Source: Triticum aestivum (lineage: Eukaryota; Streptophyta; Magnoliopsida; Poales; Poaceae). Taken from it: a stretch of DNA of 64,000 nucleotides. Positions within the stretch are counted from its first letter, which is position 1. The number at the start of each line of letters is the position of its first letter. Shown here in pieces: positions 1 to 11,475 of the stretch. The stretch is from the NCBI RefSeq assembly GCF_018294505.1, contig NC_057809.1, forward strand, positions 414,694,104 to 414,758,103, written 5' to 3'. The position numbers were made by a program, and so were the translations under genes. The notes below the pieces were generated by a model. It had not been told where the DNA came from and did no database searches. It was given only the letters and a program-made list of their open reading frames with translations.

Positions 1-1761
1 AGTCACCGCACTAAAAGCTATCCGAAAAGAAAGCTACTGCATGAATTCGACGAAGAGGCCTCAGAGACCTCGTATTCAAAAAATGAAAAAGCCACACGGT
101 CAGATAGACGACCCCATAAGGCAACAAGCGGCGCCACACCTAAATCGGCATGCGACCCTCCTAAGGATTCGCATCATGGCCCAGTCAGGTCCATTTATGG
201 GCCAAGCAAGCAAGCTCTCGTAAGCAACGCTATGAAGCCATCATCAGAATCCGGCATACCCAAATACAGGGGTGCCGCACACCCCCTATGTTTCACCGAT
301 GAGGTCCTGGACTATGAATTCCTCGAGGGATTCAAACCCGTAAACATAGAGGCATACGATGGAACAACAGACCCTAGAGTCTGGATCGAGGATTATATCC
401 TCCACATACACATGGCAAGAGGAGATGATCTCCACGCCATAAAATATCTACCCCTTAAGCTTAAAGGGCCAGCCCGGCATTGGCTTAAAAGCCTTCCCGA
501 AAACTCAATTGGAAGCTGGGAAGAGCTCGAGGATGCTTTCCGAGCAAACTTTCAAGGGACCTATGTCCGCCCTCCGGATGCAGACGATCTTAGTCACATA
601 ACTCAACAACCCGGAGAATCAGCTCGGCAGTTCTGGAATAGATTCCTCACTAAAAAGAATCAGATAGTCGACTGTCCGGACGCCGAAGCCTTAGCAGCTT
701 TCAGACATAACGTCCGAGACGAATGGCTCGCCAGACACCTCGGCCAAGAAAAGCCAAGAACAATGGCCGCACTAACAAGCCTCATGACCCGCTTTTGTGC
801 AGGGGAGGACAGCTGGTTGGCAAGGTGCAGCCCCAGCGACCCAAGTACATCCGAAACCAGGGATGGAAACGGAAGACCGCGACGCAACAAGGACCGTCGC
901 CGGACTAAGGACAAAAGTCCTAAGAGCACGGCAGTCAATGCCGGATTCAAAGGCTCACGACAAAATCAGGAAAAATCGCCCCCCCAGGATAACAGGGACG
1001 ATCCATCCAACTTAAATAAAATCCTGGACAGGATATGTCAGATACACAGTACTCCCGGGAAGCCTGCTAACCATACCCACAGAGACTATTGGGTCTTCAA
1101 ACAATCCGGCAGACTCAATGCCGAACACAAGGGGCTCGACATACCAAGCGAAGACGAGGACGAACCCCAACAGCAGAGCACCAGGAAACAAAAGAACTTC
1201 CCACAAGAAGTAAAAACAGTGAACTCACTTCACATAACAAAACGTGCGGTGCCCGTAAAGGTACGCACCACACGGCCCATCCCCAAAGGATCCTGCCACT
1301 GGTTGTCAAAACCGATCACCTTCGATCAGCTAGATTATTCTAGGAATATCTGGAATGTAGGATGGACTGCCTTGATACTTGATCCAATAATTGGCGGACT
1401 CAAGTTCTCAAATGTCCTTATGGACGGCGGCAGCGGACTAAGCCTGATATATCAGGATACAATACAGCACATGGGGATAAACCCAGCAAGAATCCGCCGC
1501 AGCAAAACCTCCTTTCAAGGGGTAATACCTGGTCCGGACACCCATTGTACGGGTTTTCTTCGGCTCACAGTCACATTCGGCTCTGCCGATAACCTCCGCC
1601 GCGAAAAGCTGACCTTCCACGTCGTCCCGTTCTCAAGTCGCTATCAAGCACTACTGGGACGTGAAGCTTTCGCTCGATTTAACGCAATACCACATTATGC
1701 ATCTCTTACGCTTAAGATGCCCGGTCCACGAGGCATCATCTCTTTGATGGGGAAGCACTAA
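1..1761 (+). CDS. gag-pro: gag-protease polyprotein, N-terminus outside window
   Basis: Frame 1 is open from the first base of the window to the TAA at 1759-1761, so the real gene starts left of the window; the first ATG seen is at 232. The retrotransposon gag domain (capsid) covers about residues 115-235 of the visible 586, with the typical LPLKLKGPARHWLKSLP and SWEELEDAF motifs. A basic, Arg/Lys-rich linker (about 270-330) probably binds RNA; no CCHC zinc knuckle is seen. The C-terminal third is an aspartic protease: the active-site DGGSG begins at base 1423, and ALLGREAF near the end is the conserved flap-side motif. The frame stops right after the protease, without RT. Unlike its neighbours it has no stop or frameshift, which suggests a fairly young copy or one still under selection. 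Confidence 0.9.
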   Translation, partial: SHRTKSYPKRKLLHEFDEEASETSYSKNEKATRSDRRPHKATSGATPKSACDPPKDSHHGPVRSIYGPSKQALVSNAMKPSSESGIPKYRGAAHPLCFTDEVLDYEFLEGFKPVNIEAYDGTTDPRVWIEDYILHIHMARGDDLHAIKYLPLKLKGPARHWLKSLPENSIGSWEELEDAFRANFQGTYVRPPDADDLSHITQQPGESARQFWNRFLTKKNQIVDCPDAEALAAFRHNVRDEWLARHLGQEKPRTMAALTSLMTRFCAGEDSWLARCSPSDPSTSETRDGNGRPRRNKDRRRTKDKSPKSTAVNAGFKGSRQNQEKSPPQDNRDDPSNLNKILDRICQIHSTPGKPANHTHRDYWVFKQSGRLNAEHKGLDIPSEDEDEPQQQSTRKQKNFPQEVKTVNSLHITKRAVPVKVRTTRPIPKGSCHWLSKPITFDQLDYSRNIWNVGWTALILDPIIGGLKFSNVLMDGGSGLSLIYQDTIQHMGINPARIRRSKTSFQGVIPGPDTHCTGFLRLTVTFGSADNLRREKLTFHVVPFSSRYQALLGREAFARFNAIPHYASLTLKMPGPRGIISLMGKH

Positions 1762-2891
1762 AGTGCGCCTCCCCAAGCGGAGGACAGTGCGGCCGCTTTA
1801 ACAGCCCCACAGCAAAATGGCCTCACCGGCCAAAAAACTTCAAAATAGGTCATTTAAAGACCACGAACGCGGATAGACGAGTTCGGTGCAAAATCATCAT
1901 TGATGCAGGCCTAGAAGCCATATACCCCCGCACAAGGGGCTCCACGCATATACAATAAGAGACAATAAAGCTCAAACTTCCATATCTTACTTTATACTTT
2001 GCTTATTTTAAACTTTTTCGGCACGACCCGTTTTCAACTCAGTTCCTCTCTTTTACAGATGAACGTCGTGCGGCGCCCGTCCAGGATACGGCACAACGGA
2101 GACACAGGCGCAGACGTGCAGTAGGGACCCGTCCTAAAGGATTCTTTTTAGATTAAGACCCTGCGTAAACCTTTTTTACTGTCTCTTGTTGCTATACATC
2201 CCCTGGTTTTTCTTTCTAATATAACCAAGGAGGAGGCTGGCGTCTTGGCATGTGGCCACGTCAGAATTTTTGCACGTACCTGAACACTAGGGGCTTTTTC
2301 AATAAAGAGTGTTGTTTGGCCCGCACTCATAAAGACCGAACACCTTAGGGAGTGTTCGGCGTCGCGAGTTTTGGCATTATATGCATCAGCTCCGAATCAT
2401 GTCTTTGGTCAAATGTTGGGTTGCCCGGCTCCTGAGTTCGGCTACCTTACGTTCCGCTCTATCGGCTAAGGTAGCACCAGGAGAACTACTGCGATTGTGC
2501 CCCCGGTTCGGCCAGGGCGAGCACCTCAGTAGAGAAAGTCGAAAACTGACTGTCATGATGTAGCGTGAGACTGGTCAGCCACTCGATGACCGATCGGAAT
2601 CTATCGGATTCCTCCGCTTTAACGAAGGACCGCTTCCCGGTCAGGCACATACGCGCCCCGAATTCGGACGAGCGCAGTTGCCACCAAGGAGCTACCTAAA
2701 GAGTCTCATTTTCAAACTCCTATGGCTAAGTGAAAGTGTTAAAGCATTATAGTCCGGTTGCCTGGCCCGCTGCGCTATCACCTCCTTTGTAGGACCAAGA
2801 CGTTGGGTTAAGTGTGAAAATGCGTCTTCTGCGAGCACCCCCGCACTATGTGCGTGGGGGCTGAAGCCAACGACTGCCATCTTTCAGATTC

Positions 2892-2960
<69 letters not shown>

Positions 2961-3060
2961 TAAAACGGCCGCATAGAAGGTGTTTACAATACTTGGAGGC
3001 ACAAGTATAAAATAGGCCACTACAGTTTATCAAAATATTACTTTATAATTACATATGTTA
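1762..3060 (+). other. Non-coding internal spacer of the Fatima-like element
   Basis: No gene of any size is supported here. The segment separates the + strand gag-protease stop from the end of the - strand antisense gene, where an autonomous Tat element would carry RT, RNase H and integrase. No remnants of those domains can be read in any frame, so the loss looks like an old family-level deletion. Short ORFs in it show no family likeness. It ends with an AT microsatellite. Confidence 0.6.
2892..2958. repeat. (AT)n microsatellite, about 67 bp
   Basis: Uninterrupted TA/AT dinucleotides apart from one GT at 2909-2910. It lies about 100 bp beyond the stop codon of the antisense gene, inside the non-coding spacer. 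Confidence 0.95.
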
Positions 3061-6000
3061 TCATAACATAGCATCTTTCGGGCACTGCGTCTCTATTACA
3101 CGAGCGCCTTCAAGAACTTCCTGAAAATAGTGCTCGGAGGGTACTCGGCTTCGGTCCGAATCTCGGGACGCAACAACGGTGGTCTCCATCTCTGCCCAGT
3201 ATGTCTTAACACGGGCTAGAGCCATCCTAGTGCCCTCTATGCATGCTGACCTCTTAATTGCATTTATACGCGGCACCGCGTCAAGGAATTGCTGCACCAA
3301 GCTGAAATAACTCTTCGGCTCCGAGCTCCCCGGCCACAGATGATCCATGACGTACTTCATGGCAAGTCCGGACAACCTATTCAGTTCGGCCCATTGAGCC
3401 AAACGATCATCCACTGCCAGTGGACGCTCTGGATTATGAAACTGCGACCAGAAAAGCTTTTCCACTTCGCAATCTTTCTGATCTCGAAAGTGTTCGGTCG
3501 CATCAGCGGCACTTGTTGCCAAATCCAGATAGGTGTCCTTCACACTCCACATCCGGTCCAACGGAGCAAACTTCGGATCACAAAACTTCCTCCGCAGCAT
3601 AAAGGGCTTTCCAGCCGCAATCTGTTCGGCCTGACGCAGCTCCTCTTTCGCAGCTCTCATCTCAGAGCGAGCGTCCTTGGCATCGGCAACGGCCTTCTCT
3701 AAATCCGTTTGTCTCGCCCGGTCTTCTTTCTCAAGAAGTTCGCAACGGTCTGCAGCGCTCTTTAACTTCTCGGCCATCTCGGCCATTTCCTCTTTGCTTC
3801 GGCAGTGAGCAGCCTGTTCGGCTCTCAGCTCTTCAAGGGCCTTCTTGGCAGCCGCATCGCTTTTTCTGGCTTGCTCCTTAGCTCGGGCAAGTTCTGCCCT
3901 AAGATTCTCCACGGCGGCCGTACCATCTGCGTCAAGCACACACATTGTAAGACACTGGCATGAAGCTCCTCTTACCTGATGCCGCCCGAAGAATTACATA
4001 CCTTGAGCCTCATCAAGCCGCTTGTTGACAAGCGCGATGTCGGCATCTGCCACGTCCAGTTGCCGCTTTAGTTCAGCCAAATCATTAGTCCGGCTTGATT
4101 CCGGACACCTCGCCACCTACATTCAAAGGCGACATCTTAGACCTGGGATTATGATCCTCTACGTGCCGTCATTTCTTGACAACACGCAGAGTCTCAGGGG
4201 CTACTATCTACACAAGGCGCATCTTATTTACGCGCAACTGACAAAAGTGTACATTACCTAACGTACCTCAAAACCCATCAGTAAACTTTTGATGGCCTCA
4301 TGCAATCCGCTTTCTGCGGATGAAATCCTTTCAATCACCATGCCCATCAAGGCACGGTGCTCTTCTGAGATAGAAGCTCGCCCCAGCAGAATCTTTAGTT
4401 CTTCCGGCCGAGCACCAGACGGTGCCGGACTTGTCCTATGGCCTCTTTCGAAGGCCGGACGCGGAGGACTTCGGGGGGCCGCACTGCCACCTCCCATCCC
4501 TGCCGGATTCGGAGAAACCCTCCGCGACGACACCTCAGGGTCGCCCGCCTCGCTGGGCGGCACGGCAGGGGGAGGTGTTCCGCTCTCCATCATCTCCGGA
4601 AGAAGATCCCCCGAAGACGAGCTCTGCTGCGAGGGGCTGAGGTCCGAGCTACAAGGTAAAATTTCGGTTAAATCTTCTCAGATGCAAAATCAAGGATTTC
4701 TCTCATCCCTCAAAAGGAAAATCTTTTCTCCACTTACGGCTCGCTTGAGGGCTGATCCCCTTGAGGGCGTAGTCCGGCCAAGGAACTTCCCTGGCGTCGG
4801 ACCCTCTGACGAGGATTTTCTCCCCCGTTTTGAGGCCATGGTTTCTGGGTCGTCAGAAGCGGCTCTCTTCTTCCCTTTAGGAGAGGAATTGTCGGTTCCT
4901 CCCTTCGGAGCAGCCTCCTTCGAGGAGGCCGTAGCTTCCTTGTCCTCCCCTCCAAAGGCATTATCTCCAGCATCCTGACTAGCACAGGATCCGGCCTGGT
5001 TTCAGGAAGGGGAGCCGGACACCTGATCAGCTTCGCCTTCGCTGTCCACTCCTGTTTAAAAAGACGGCTCTTTTAGGGGCAAGTTTATGACGATTATACG
5101 GATAGAAGGTCCGGGCACAAGGTTGCTTACTTGAGTATCCGGGCGATTGCAGCTTAAGCCTGCGTCCTCGGTTGAATCCGGACACATCTCTTGTGATCCG
5201 AAGAACAGTTTATACATCTCCGCGGGCGTTGCGCCCATAAAATGCTGGAGAGCTCGGGGTCCCTCCGGATTAAACTCCCACAGACAAAGGGAGCGACGTT
5301 TGCCGGGCAATATTCGGCGAATCAGCATGACCTGCGTCACCTTGACCAAACTGAGGTCTCCTTCCAAGAGATCCTTAATTCGGCCCTGTAACAGGGGCAC
5401 GTCTTTGGGCAAACCCCAATCTAATCCTTTGTTGACCCATGACGCTAGCCGTGATGGGGGACCCGAGCGAAAGGCAGGAGGCGCCGCCCACTTGGCGCTC
5501 CTGGGAGCGGTGATATAGAACCATTCTCGTTGCCACAAGCCGAGTTCCTCTTGAAAGAAGCCCTCGGGCCATGGAGCATCAGCATTCTTACTTATGACAG
5601 CACCTCCGCACTCTGCGTGCCGTCCCTCGATCATCTTCGGCTCCACTCCAAAAGTCTTGAGCCATAAACCGAAGTGAGGAGTAACGCGGAGGAACGCTTC
5701 GCACACAACGATGAATGAGGAAATATGGAGGATGGACTCCGGAGCTAAGTCATGAAATTCCAGCCCGTAATAGAACAGCAGCCCCCTCACGAAGGGATCC
5801 ATCGGGAAGCCTAACCCCCGAAGGAAGTGAGACATGAACACTACGCTCTCACCGGGCTGGGGATTGGGAATAGCTTGCCCTTGAGCAGGCAACCTATGCG
5901 GAATTTCGGCGGTCAGGAACTTAGCCTCTCTCAACTTTAGCACATCCTCCTCCGTGACGGAGGAGGGCATCCATCGGCCTTGAAGGTCGGAACCGGACAT
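3061..6000 (-). CDS. Spliced antisense ORF of the Fatima-like element ('putative gypsy type transposon' domain plus coiled coil)
   Basis: The start ATG is at 6000. Exon 1 (6000 to about 5131) encodes a conserved domain resembling Pfam 'putative gypsy type transposon': LPAQGQAIPNPQPGE, GLLFYYGLEFHDLAPESI and CEAFLRVTPHFGLW are readable. It ends at a donor-like CAA|GTAAGC. An acceptor AACAG lies at 5052-5054, and exon 2 (to about 4738) is Ser/Lys-rich with basic, nuclear-signal-like stretches. Exon 3 (about 4648-4267) is Pro/Ser-rich. A short exon ends at about 4002. The last exon (about 3927-3061) is a long Ala/Glu/Lys/Arg coiled coil followed by a globular tail ending ETQCPKDAML. Exon limits are my reading of GT-AG signals and the joined frame was not fully checked. 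The gene is convergent to gag. Its function is unknown; similar antisense ORFs occur in other Tat elements. Confidence 0.7.
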
Positions 6001-6104
6001 TGTCGAAGGTCCGAAGCGCCTGGAATCTGAAGCCTAGGGTGTTGGAACTCGAGGCGACGGGCGAACTCGTTTGAGATTGGAAAAAGGAGTAAGGCCTTGG
6101 TCTC

Positions 6105-6110
6105 TTTATA
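6105..6110 (-). promoter_or_regulatory. TATA-like box upstream of the antisense ORF
   Basis: On the minus strand the sequence reads CTTATAAAG, with TATAAA at 6110-6105. It lies about 105 bp before the antisense ATG at 6000, a normal spacing for a plant RNA polymerase II promoter with a short 5' UTR. The other two Tat elements in the window have comparable boxes. Confidence 0.45.
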
Positions 6111-6547
6111 AGAGGTTGAATACCAGGAGCCCTTCCCGTAACCGTTTGGGACTCGCCTTTAATCGAGAAAAGATGCTAACGGGCACGATTGGGTTACCCA
6201 CATCCGTATTAATGAGAATCCCGTAAAAAGGGCACACGATCTCTGCTTTGACAAGACGTGCCAAGGAAACCACCTCGCAAAACATGCTGAGGTGGAAAAG
6301 TAAAAACGATTCGAGTAAAGGACTTGGCTGTAGTGTGATGGCGCACTGCAGAATACGTCAGCAGATTTGATTTGTGTTAATATTATTCTCTCTATAGAAA
6401 TATGTGGAAACTTATTTTACAGAGCCGGACACTACTCTTGGTGATTACAATCTTCTATGAAGGACTTGGAGGAGGAACCCGCCTTGCAATGCCGAAGACA
6501 ATTTGCGCGCCGGACTCGTCGTCATTGAAGCCTGGTTCAGGGGCTAC

Positions 6548-7027
6548 TGAGGGAGTCCTGGATTAGGGGGTGTTCGGATAGCCGGACTATACCTTCAGCC
6601 GGACTCCTGGACTATGAAGATATAAGATTGAAGACTTTGTCCCGTGTCCGGATGGGACTTTCCTTGGCGTGGAAGGCAAGCTTGGCGATGCGGATATTCA
6701 AGATCTCCTACCAGTGTAACCGACTTTGTGTAACCCTAACCCTATCCGGTGTCTATATAAACCGGAGGGTTGTAGTCCGTAGAGGATCAACTCCATACAC
6801 AATCATACCATAGGCTAGCTTCTAGGGTTTAGCCTCCTTGATCTCGTGGTAGATCTACTCTTGACTACCCATATCGTCAATATTAATCAAGCAGGAGTAG
6901 GGTTTTACCTCCATCGAGAGGGCCCGAACCTGGGTAAAATAAAGTGTCCCCTGTCTCCTGTTACCATCCGGCCTAGACGCACAGTTCGGGACCCCCTACC
7001 CGAGATCCGCCGGTTTTGACACCGACA
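6548..7027 (+). repeat. 3' LTR of the Fatima-like element, 480 bp
   Basis: Begins TGAGGGAGTC directly after the polypurine tract and ends GACACCGACA. A TATA box (TATATAA, 6754-6760) in GTCTATATAAACCGG marks the U3 promoter. Downstream there is a typical AATATTAATCAAGC segment. Length and sequence fit the highly abundant wheat Gypsy LTR of this type. Confidence 0.9.
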
Positions 7028-10000
7028 ATGGGACAATAAAAAATTATAGATATGTTGGAGACGTATCAAGCATCCCCAAGCTTATTTCCTACTCGTTCTC
7101 GAGTAGGTAAATGATAAAAACAGAATTTTTGATGTGAAATGCTACCTAACATATTTATCCAGGTAATTTAATTTATTACGGCATGAATATTCAGATCCAT
7201 AGGATTCAAAACAAAAGTTTAATATTGACAAAAAACAATAATACTTCAATCATACCAACAAAGCAATCATGTCTTCTCAAAATAACATGGCCAAAGAAAG
7301 TTATCCCTACAAAATCATATAGTCTGGCTATGCTCCATCTTCATCACACAAAATATTAAATCATGCACAACCCCAGTATTGGCCAAGCAATTGTTTCACC
7401 CTTTAGTAATCTCAAACTTTTTCAACTTTCACGCAATACATGGGCGTGAGCCATGGATATAGCACTATAGGTGGAATAGAATATGGTGGTTGTGGAGAAG
7501 ACAAAAAGAAGGAGATAGTCTCGCATCAACTAGGCAAATCAACAGGCTATGGAGATGCCCATCAATAGATATCAATGTGAGTGAGTAGGGATTGCCATGC
7601 ATCGGATGCACTAGACCTATAAGTGTATGAAAGATCAAAAAGAAACTAAGTGGGTGTGCATCCAACTCGCTTGCTCACGAAGACATAGGGCAATTTGAGG
7701 AACCCGTCATTGGAATATACAAGCCAAGATCTATAATGAAAATTTCCCACTAGTATATGAAAGTGACAACATAGGGGACTCTCTATCATGAAGATCATGG
7801 TGCTACTTTGAAGCACTAGTGTGGAAAAAGGATAGTAGCATTGCCCCTTCTCTCTTTTCTCTCATTTTTTATTTTTGGTTGCCTTCTTTGGCCTCTTTTA
7901 TTTTTTGTGGGCCTCTTTTAATTTTTGTAGAGTCCAAAGACTCATCCCAACTTGTGAGGGAATCATAGCTTCCATCATCCTTTCCTCACATGGGACAATG
8001 CTCTAATAATGATGATTATCACACTTTTATTTACTTACAACTCGAGAATTACAAATCGATACTAGAACAAATATATGACTCTATATGAATGCCTCCGGTG
8101 GTGTACTGGGATGCGAAATGAATCAAGATGACATGTATAAAAAATATGAATGTTTTCTTAGCCACAAATACGATGTCAACTACATGATCATGCAAAGCAA
8201 TATGAAAATGATGAAGCATGTCATAACAAACGGAATGGTGGAAGTTGCATGGCAATATATCCCGGAATGGCTATGGAAATGCCATAATAGGTAGGTATGG
8301 TGGTTGTTTTGAGGAAGGTGATGGTGGGTTTAATGCACCAGCGAAAGTTGCATGGCACAAGAGAGGCTAGCAATGGTCAAAGGGTGAGAGTGCTTATAAT
8401 CCATGGACTCAACACTAATCATAAAGAACTCACATACTTATTGCGAAAGTCTAGAAGTCATCGAAACAAAGTATTAGACACATGCCCCTAGGGAAGGGTT
8501 GGTAGGAGTTAGCCATCACGCGATCCCAACCTCCACACAAAGGATGACAATCAAAAAATAAATCATGCTCTGACTTCATCACATAATGGTTCACCATACG
8601 TGCATGCTACGGGAATCACAAACTTTAACACAAGTATTTCTACCAATCCACAATTACTCACTAGCCTGACTCTAATATTACCATCTTTATATCTCAAAAA
8701 CAATCATAAAGAATCAAACTTCTCATAGTATTTGGTGCACTTAATACGAAAGTTTTTATTATATCCCTCTTGGATGCCCATCATATTAGGACTAATTTCA
8801 TAACCAAATAAAATTACCATGTTTTTTAGAGAGACTCTCAAAATAATATAAGTGAAGCAAGAGAGTTCAACAACTTCTATAAAATAAAGCCACCGCAGTG
8901 GTCTAAAAAGATATAAGTGAAGCACTAGAGCAAAATTGCAAAGCTCAAAAGATCTAAGTGAAGCACATAGAGTATTCTAATAAATCACGATTCATGTGTG
9001 TCCATCTCAAAAGGTGTGTACAGAAAGGATGATTGTGGCAAACTAAAAAGCAAATACTCATATAATACAAGTCGCTCCAAGAAAAACACATATCATGTGG
9101 TGAATAAAAATATAGCCTCAAGTAAATTTACCGATGGATGAAGACGAAAGACGGGATGCCTTCCGGGGCATCCCCAAGCTTAGGCTCTTGGTTTTCCGGC
9201 TCTTGGTTTTCCTTAAATATTACCTTGGGGTGCCTTGGGCATCCCCAACCTTAGGCTCTTGCTAGTCCTTATTCCATAGTCCATCAAATCTTTACCCAAA
9301 ACATGAAAACTTCACAACACAAAACTCAACAGAAAACTCATGAAATCCGTTAGTATAAGAAAATAAATCACCACTTTGGGTACCATTTGAACTCATTCTG
9401 TATTTATATTGGTGTAATATCTAATGTATTCCAACTTCTCCATGGTTCATACCCCCCGATACTACCCATAGATTCATCAGAATAAGCAAACAACACATAG
9501 AAAACAGAATCCATCAAGAACAGAACAATCTGTAGTAATATGTAAACCTCGAATACTTCTGTAACTCCAACAATTCTGAAAAATTAGGAAAACAGAGGGA
9601 ATTTGTTTATAAATCTCTTTAAAAAATAATCAGTATTTTATTGCGCTTCTGTTAAAAATGAAAATTATTTTTCTAGGTGGAAAAGTTTCTATATTTTAGC
9701 AAGATCAAATCAATTATCACCGAAGCCATCCCAAAGGTCTTACTTGGCACAAACACTATTTAAAACATAAAAACATCTAACAAGAGGCTAGATGAAAAAG
9801 TTATTGCAAAACAGGAACAAAACGATAGAAACAAAAATAAAATTGGGTTGCCTCCCAACAAGCGCTTTTCTTTAAGGCCTTCTAGTTATGCGTTGATGAT
9901 TTTAATGATGCTCACATACAAGATAGCAATAGAAACACGAAGAGAACATCATGTAGCATGTGAAAAACACATCTAAGTCTAATATACTTCCTATGCGCAG

Positions 10001-10650
10001 GCATCTTATAAGTAAACTAGTTATCAAGGCAAGCAAAAACCACCATATGCAAGGGAGAAGAAAGAAACAATAGCAATCTCAACATAACGAGAGGTAATTT
10101 TGTAACATGAAAACTTCTACAACCATATTTTCCTCTCTCATAATAATTACATGTAGGATCATATTCAAATTTAACAATATAACTATCACAGAAAATATTC
10201 TCTTCATGATCCACATGCATGCAAAGTTGACACTCTTCCAAAATAGTGGGATTATCATCAAATAAAGTCATGACCTCTCCAAACCCAGTTTTATAAAAAG
10301 AATCATAAGACTAATCTCCAAAGTAGTGGGATCATTTTTTCCTAAAGTTGACACTCTTCCAAACCCACTTTCAATATTATAGCAAACATATTCATCATGA
10401 GGCTTAAATAAATTTTCAAGATCATAAGAAGCGGTATCACCCCAATCATGATCATTGCAATAAGTAGAGGACATAGCAAAACTAGCATCCCCAAGCTTGG
10501 GGTTTTGCATATAATTAGCACAATTGACATTAATAGAAATTATAGTAACATCATTTCAATCATGCTTTTGATTCAAGGAACTATCAAGTATGGGTACAAT
10601 AGCAATAATCTCATGTTTAACATAAGGAACTATAGCGAATCTTGGTTTTT
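7028..10650 (-). mobile_element. Sabrina-like Athila-lineage LTR retrotransposon remnant
   Basis: 7028-7068 is the end of an LTR in minus orientation (minus strand starts TGATACGTCTCCAAC). It is cut on the left by the Fatima-like insertion. From 7069 the internal 3' region follows, starting with the polypurine tract (minus TAAGCTTGGGGATGC, 7070-7084). The next 3.5 kb is the AT-rich, mostly non-coding 3' internal region. The same tract reappears at 9168-9182, in degenerate form near 9238, and at 10486. A decayed reading frame lies at 10017-10510. The right limit is approximate, because sequence I can assign fades between 10.6 and 10.85 kb. Confidence 0.7.
10017..10510 (-). pseudogene. Decayed ORF of the Sabrina-like internal region, function unknown
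   Basis: Two minus-strand blocks are readable. One starts MQNPKLGDASFAMSS at 10510 and runs to about 10268; the other ends with the Cys-rich CNYYERGKYGCRSF and a hydrophobic tail. A frameshift or stop separates them near 10270. The phrase LEECQLCMHVDHEENIFC with paired cysteines recurs in this family as I remember it. I know no assigned function; it lies between the gag-pol part and the 3' non-coding region. Codon use is AT-rich like its surroundings. Confidence 0.4.
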
Positions 10651-11475
10651 AAATCTCCTTAAATCAAAAACTCACCAGAAAATCATGAACTTGGCATGGT
10701 GTCACTACTTAGCACATATATGTCATGGTAAAAAATTGTCCAATTTGGGCCAAGCCATATTACAAGCCTCTTACAAACCGAAGCTTCTCGCAACCCTCGT
10801 GGTTCCGATAGGTAAACATGCCCCTCTTGTGGGCGAAACAATAAGATAAGGTGCACACGTTAACAGCTGACACGTTAATATCGCAAATGGTTGTACTATA
10901 TGAACCGTGTGTTCCCGTAACCATTTAAGTGCGGCCACACGTCCCTCTTTTCTTATGGGATAGTACTACCTCCATCCTCGTTCATTGGTCATCTTTGTAT
11001 TTTGTGCCTAAATTTAACCATACTTGGTGGTGGTCATGTAGCTATTTGATTAGACGGGGCGAGTGCGAGAACTCCCACGTGTAGGCTCGATGGGACGCGT
11101 GCGAGCATGCTACCGCGCAGGCTCGATGGGACGCATGCATCCTGTCCATCTTACCGGGGCGCATGCGAGCAGCAAGGCCGCCCATGCTCACTGGGAAGCG
11201 AGCTCTTTGACCTCCATCCACCAGCCACCCACCTCGCTCACAACTTCTCCATTAATGGCGGTCGAGCCGATGTTTAACACGCGGTTAATTAAAGCACCTG
11301 GACGGAGGGTGTTTGCTTGTGATCCCATGGCCCCGCTCAATGTTAGCATTTGCTTTATTCGTGTTTTCAACTTGTATTCCGGATAATTTAAAATGCCACA
11401 TAGGGAAACATATAATATGACGAAAAATAAAATGGCAACGGATAATACGACGACAAATTTACAATGGAGCGGATA
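10651..11475. other. Unassigned low-copy-looking segment with a possible Stowaway-like fragment
   Basis: No gene is supported. At about 10968-11035 CTACCTCCATCCTCG and the bases after it resemble one end of a Stowaway-type MITE, but no matching right end is visible. At 11070-11140 a GC-rich phrase (GGCTCGATGGGACGC) occurs twice about 35 bp apart. The + strand ORF over 11063-11386 has no recognisable domain and overlaps this repeat, so I do not call it a gene. Confidence 0.35.

Larger units (their letters stand above)
1..7027 (+). mobile_element. Ty3/Gypsy, Tat lineage, Fatima-like non-autonomous LTR retrotransposon (5' part outside window)
   Basis: The order is gag-protease on +, a non-coding spacer, a spliced antisense ORF on -, a polypurine tract (AGGGGCTAC, 6539-6547) and a 480 bp 3' LTR. 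No reverse transcriptase, RNase H or integrase frame exists between the protease stop (1761) and the antisense gene, so the copy cannot replicate alone. LTR length, TG..CA ends and the antisense ORF fit the Fatima family of wheat as I remember it; the family name is inference. The element sits in a Sabrina-like LTR: the five bases after the LTR (ATGGG, 7028-7032) would be one side of the target duplication, but the other side is outside the window. Confidence 0.85.

Noticed and set aside
4289..4978. 229-codon + strand ORF
   Set aside because: It is opposite exons 2 and 3 of the Fatima-like antisense gene and spans the intron between them; no family likeness.
11063..11386. 107-codon + strand ORF as a small gene
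   Set aside because: It begins inside a short duplicated GC-rich phrase, has no domain and no supporting signals.
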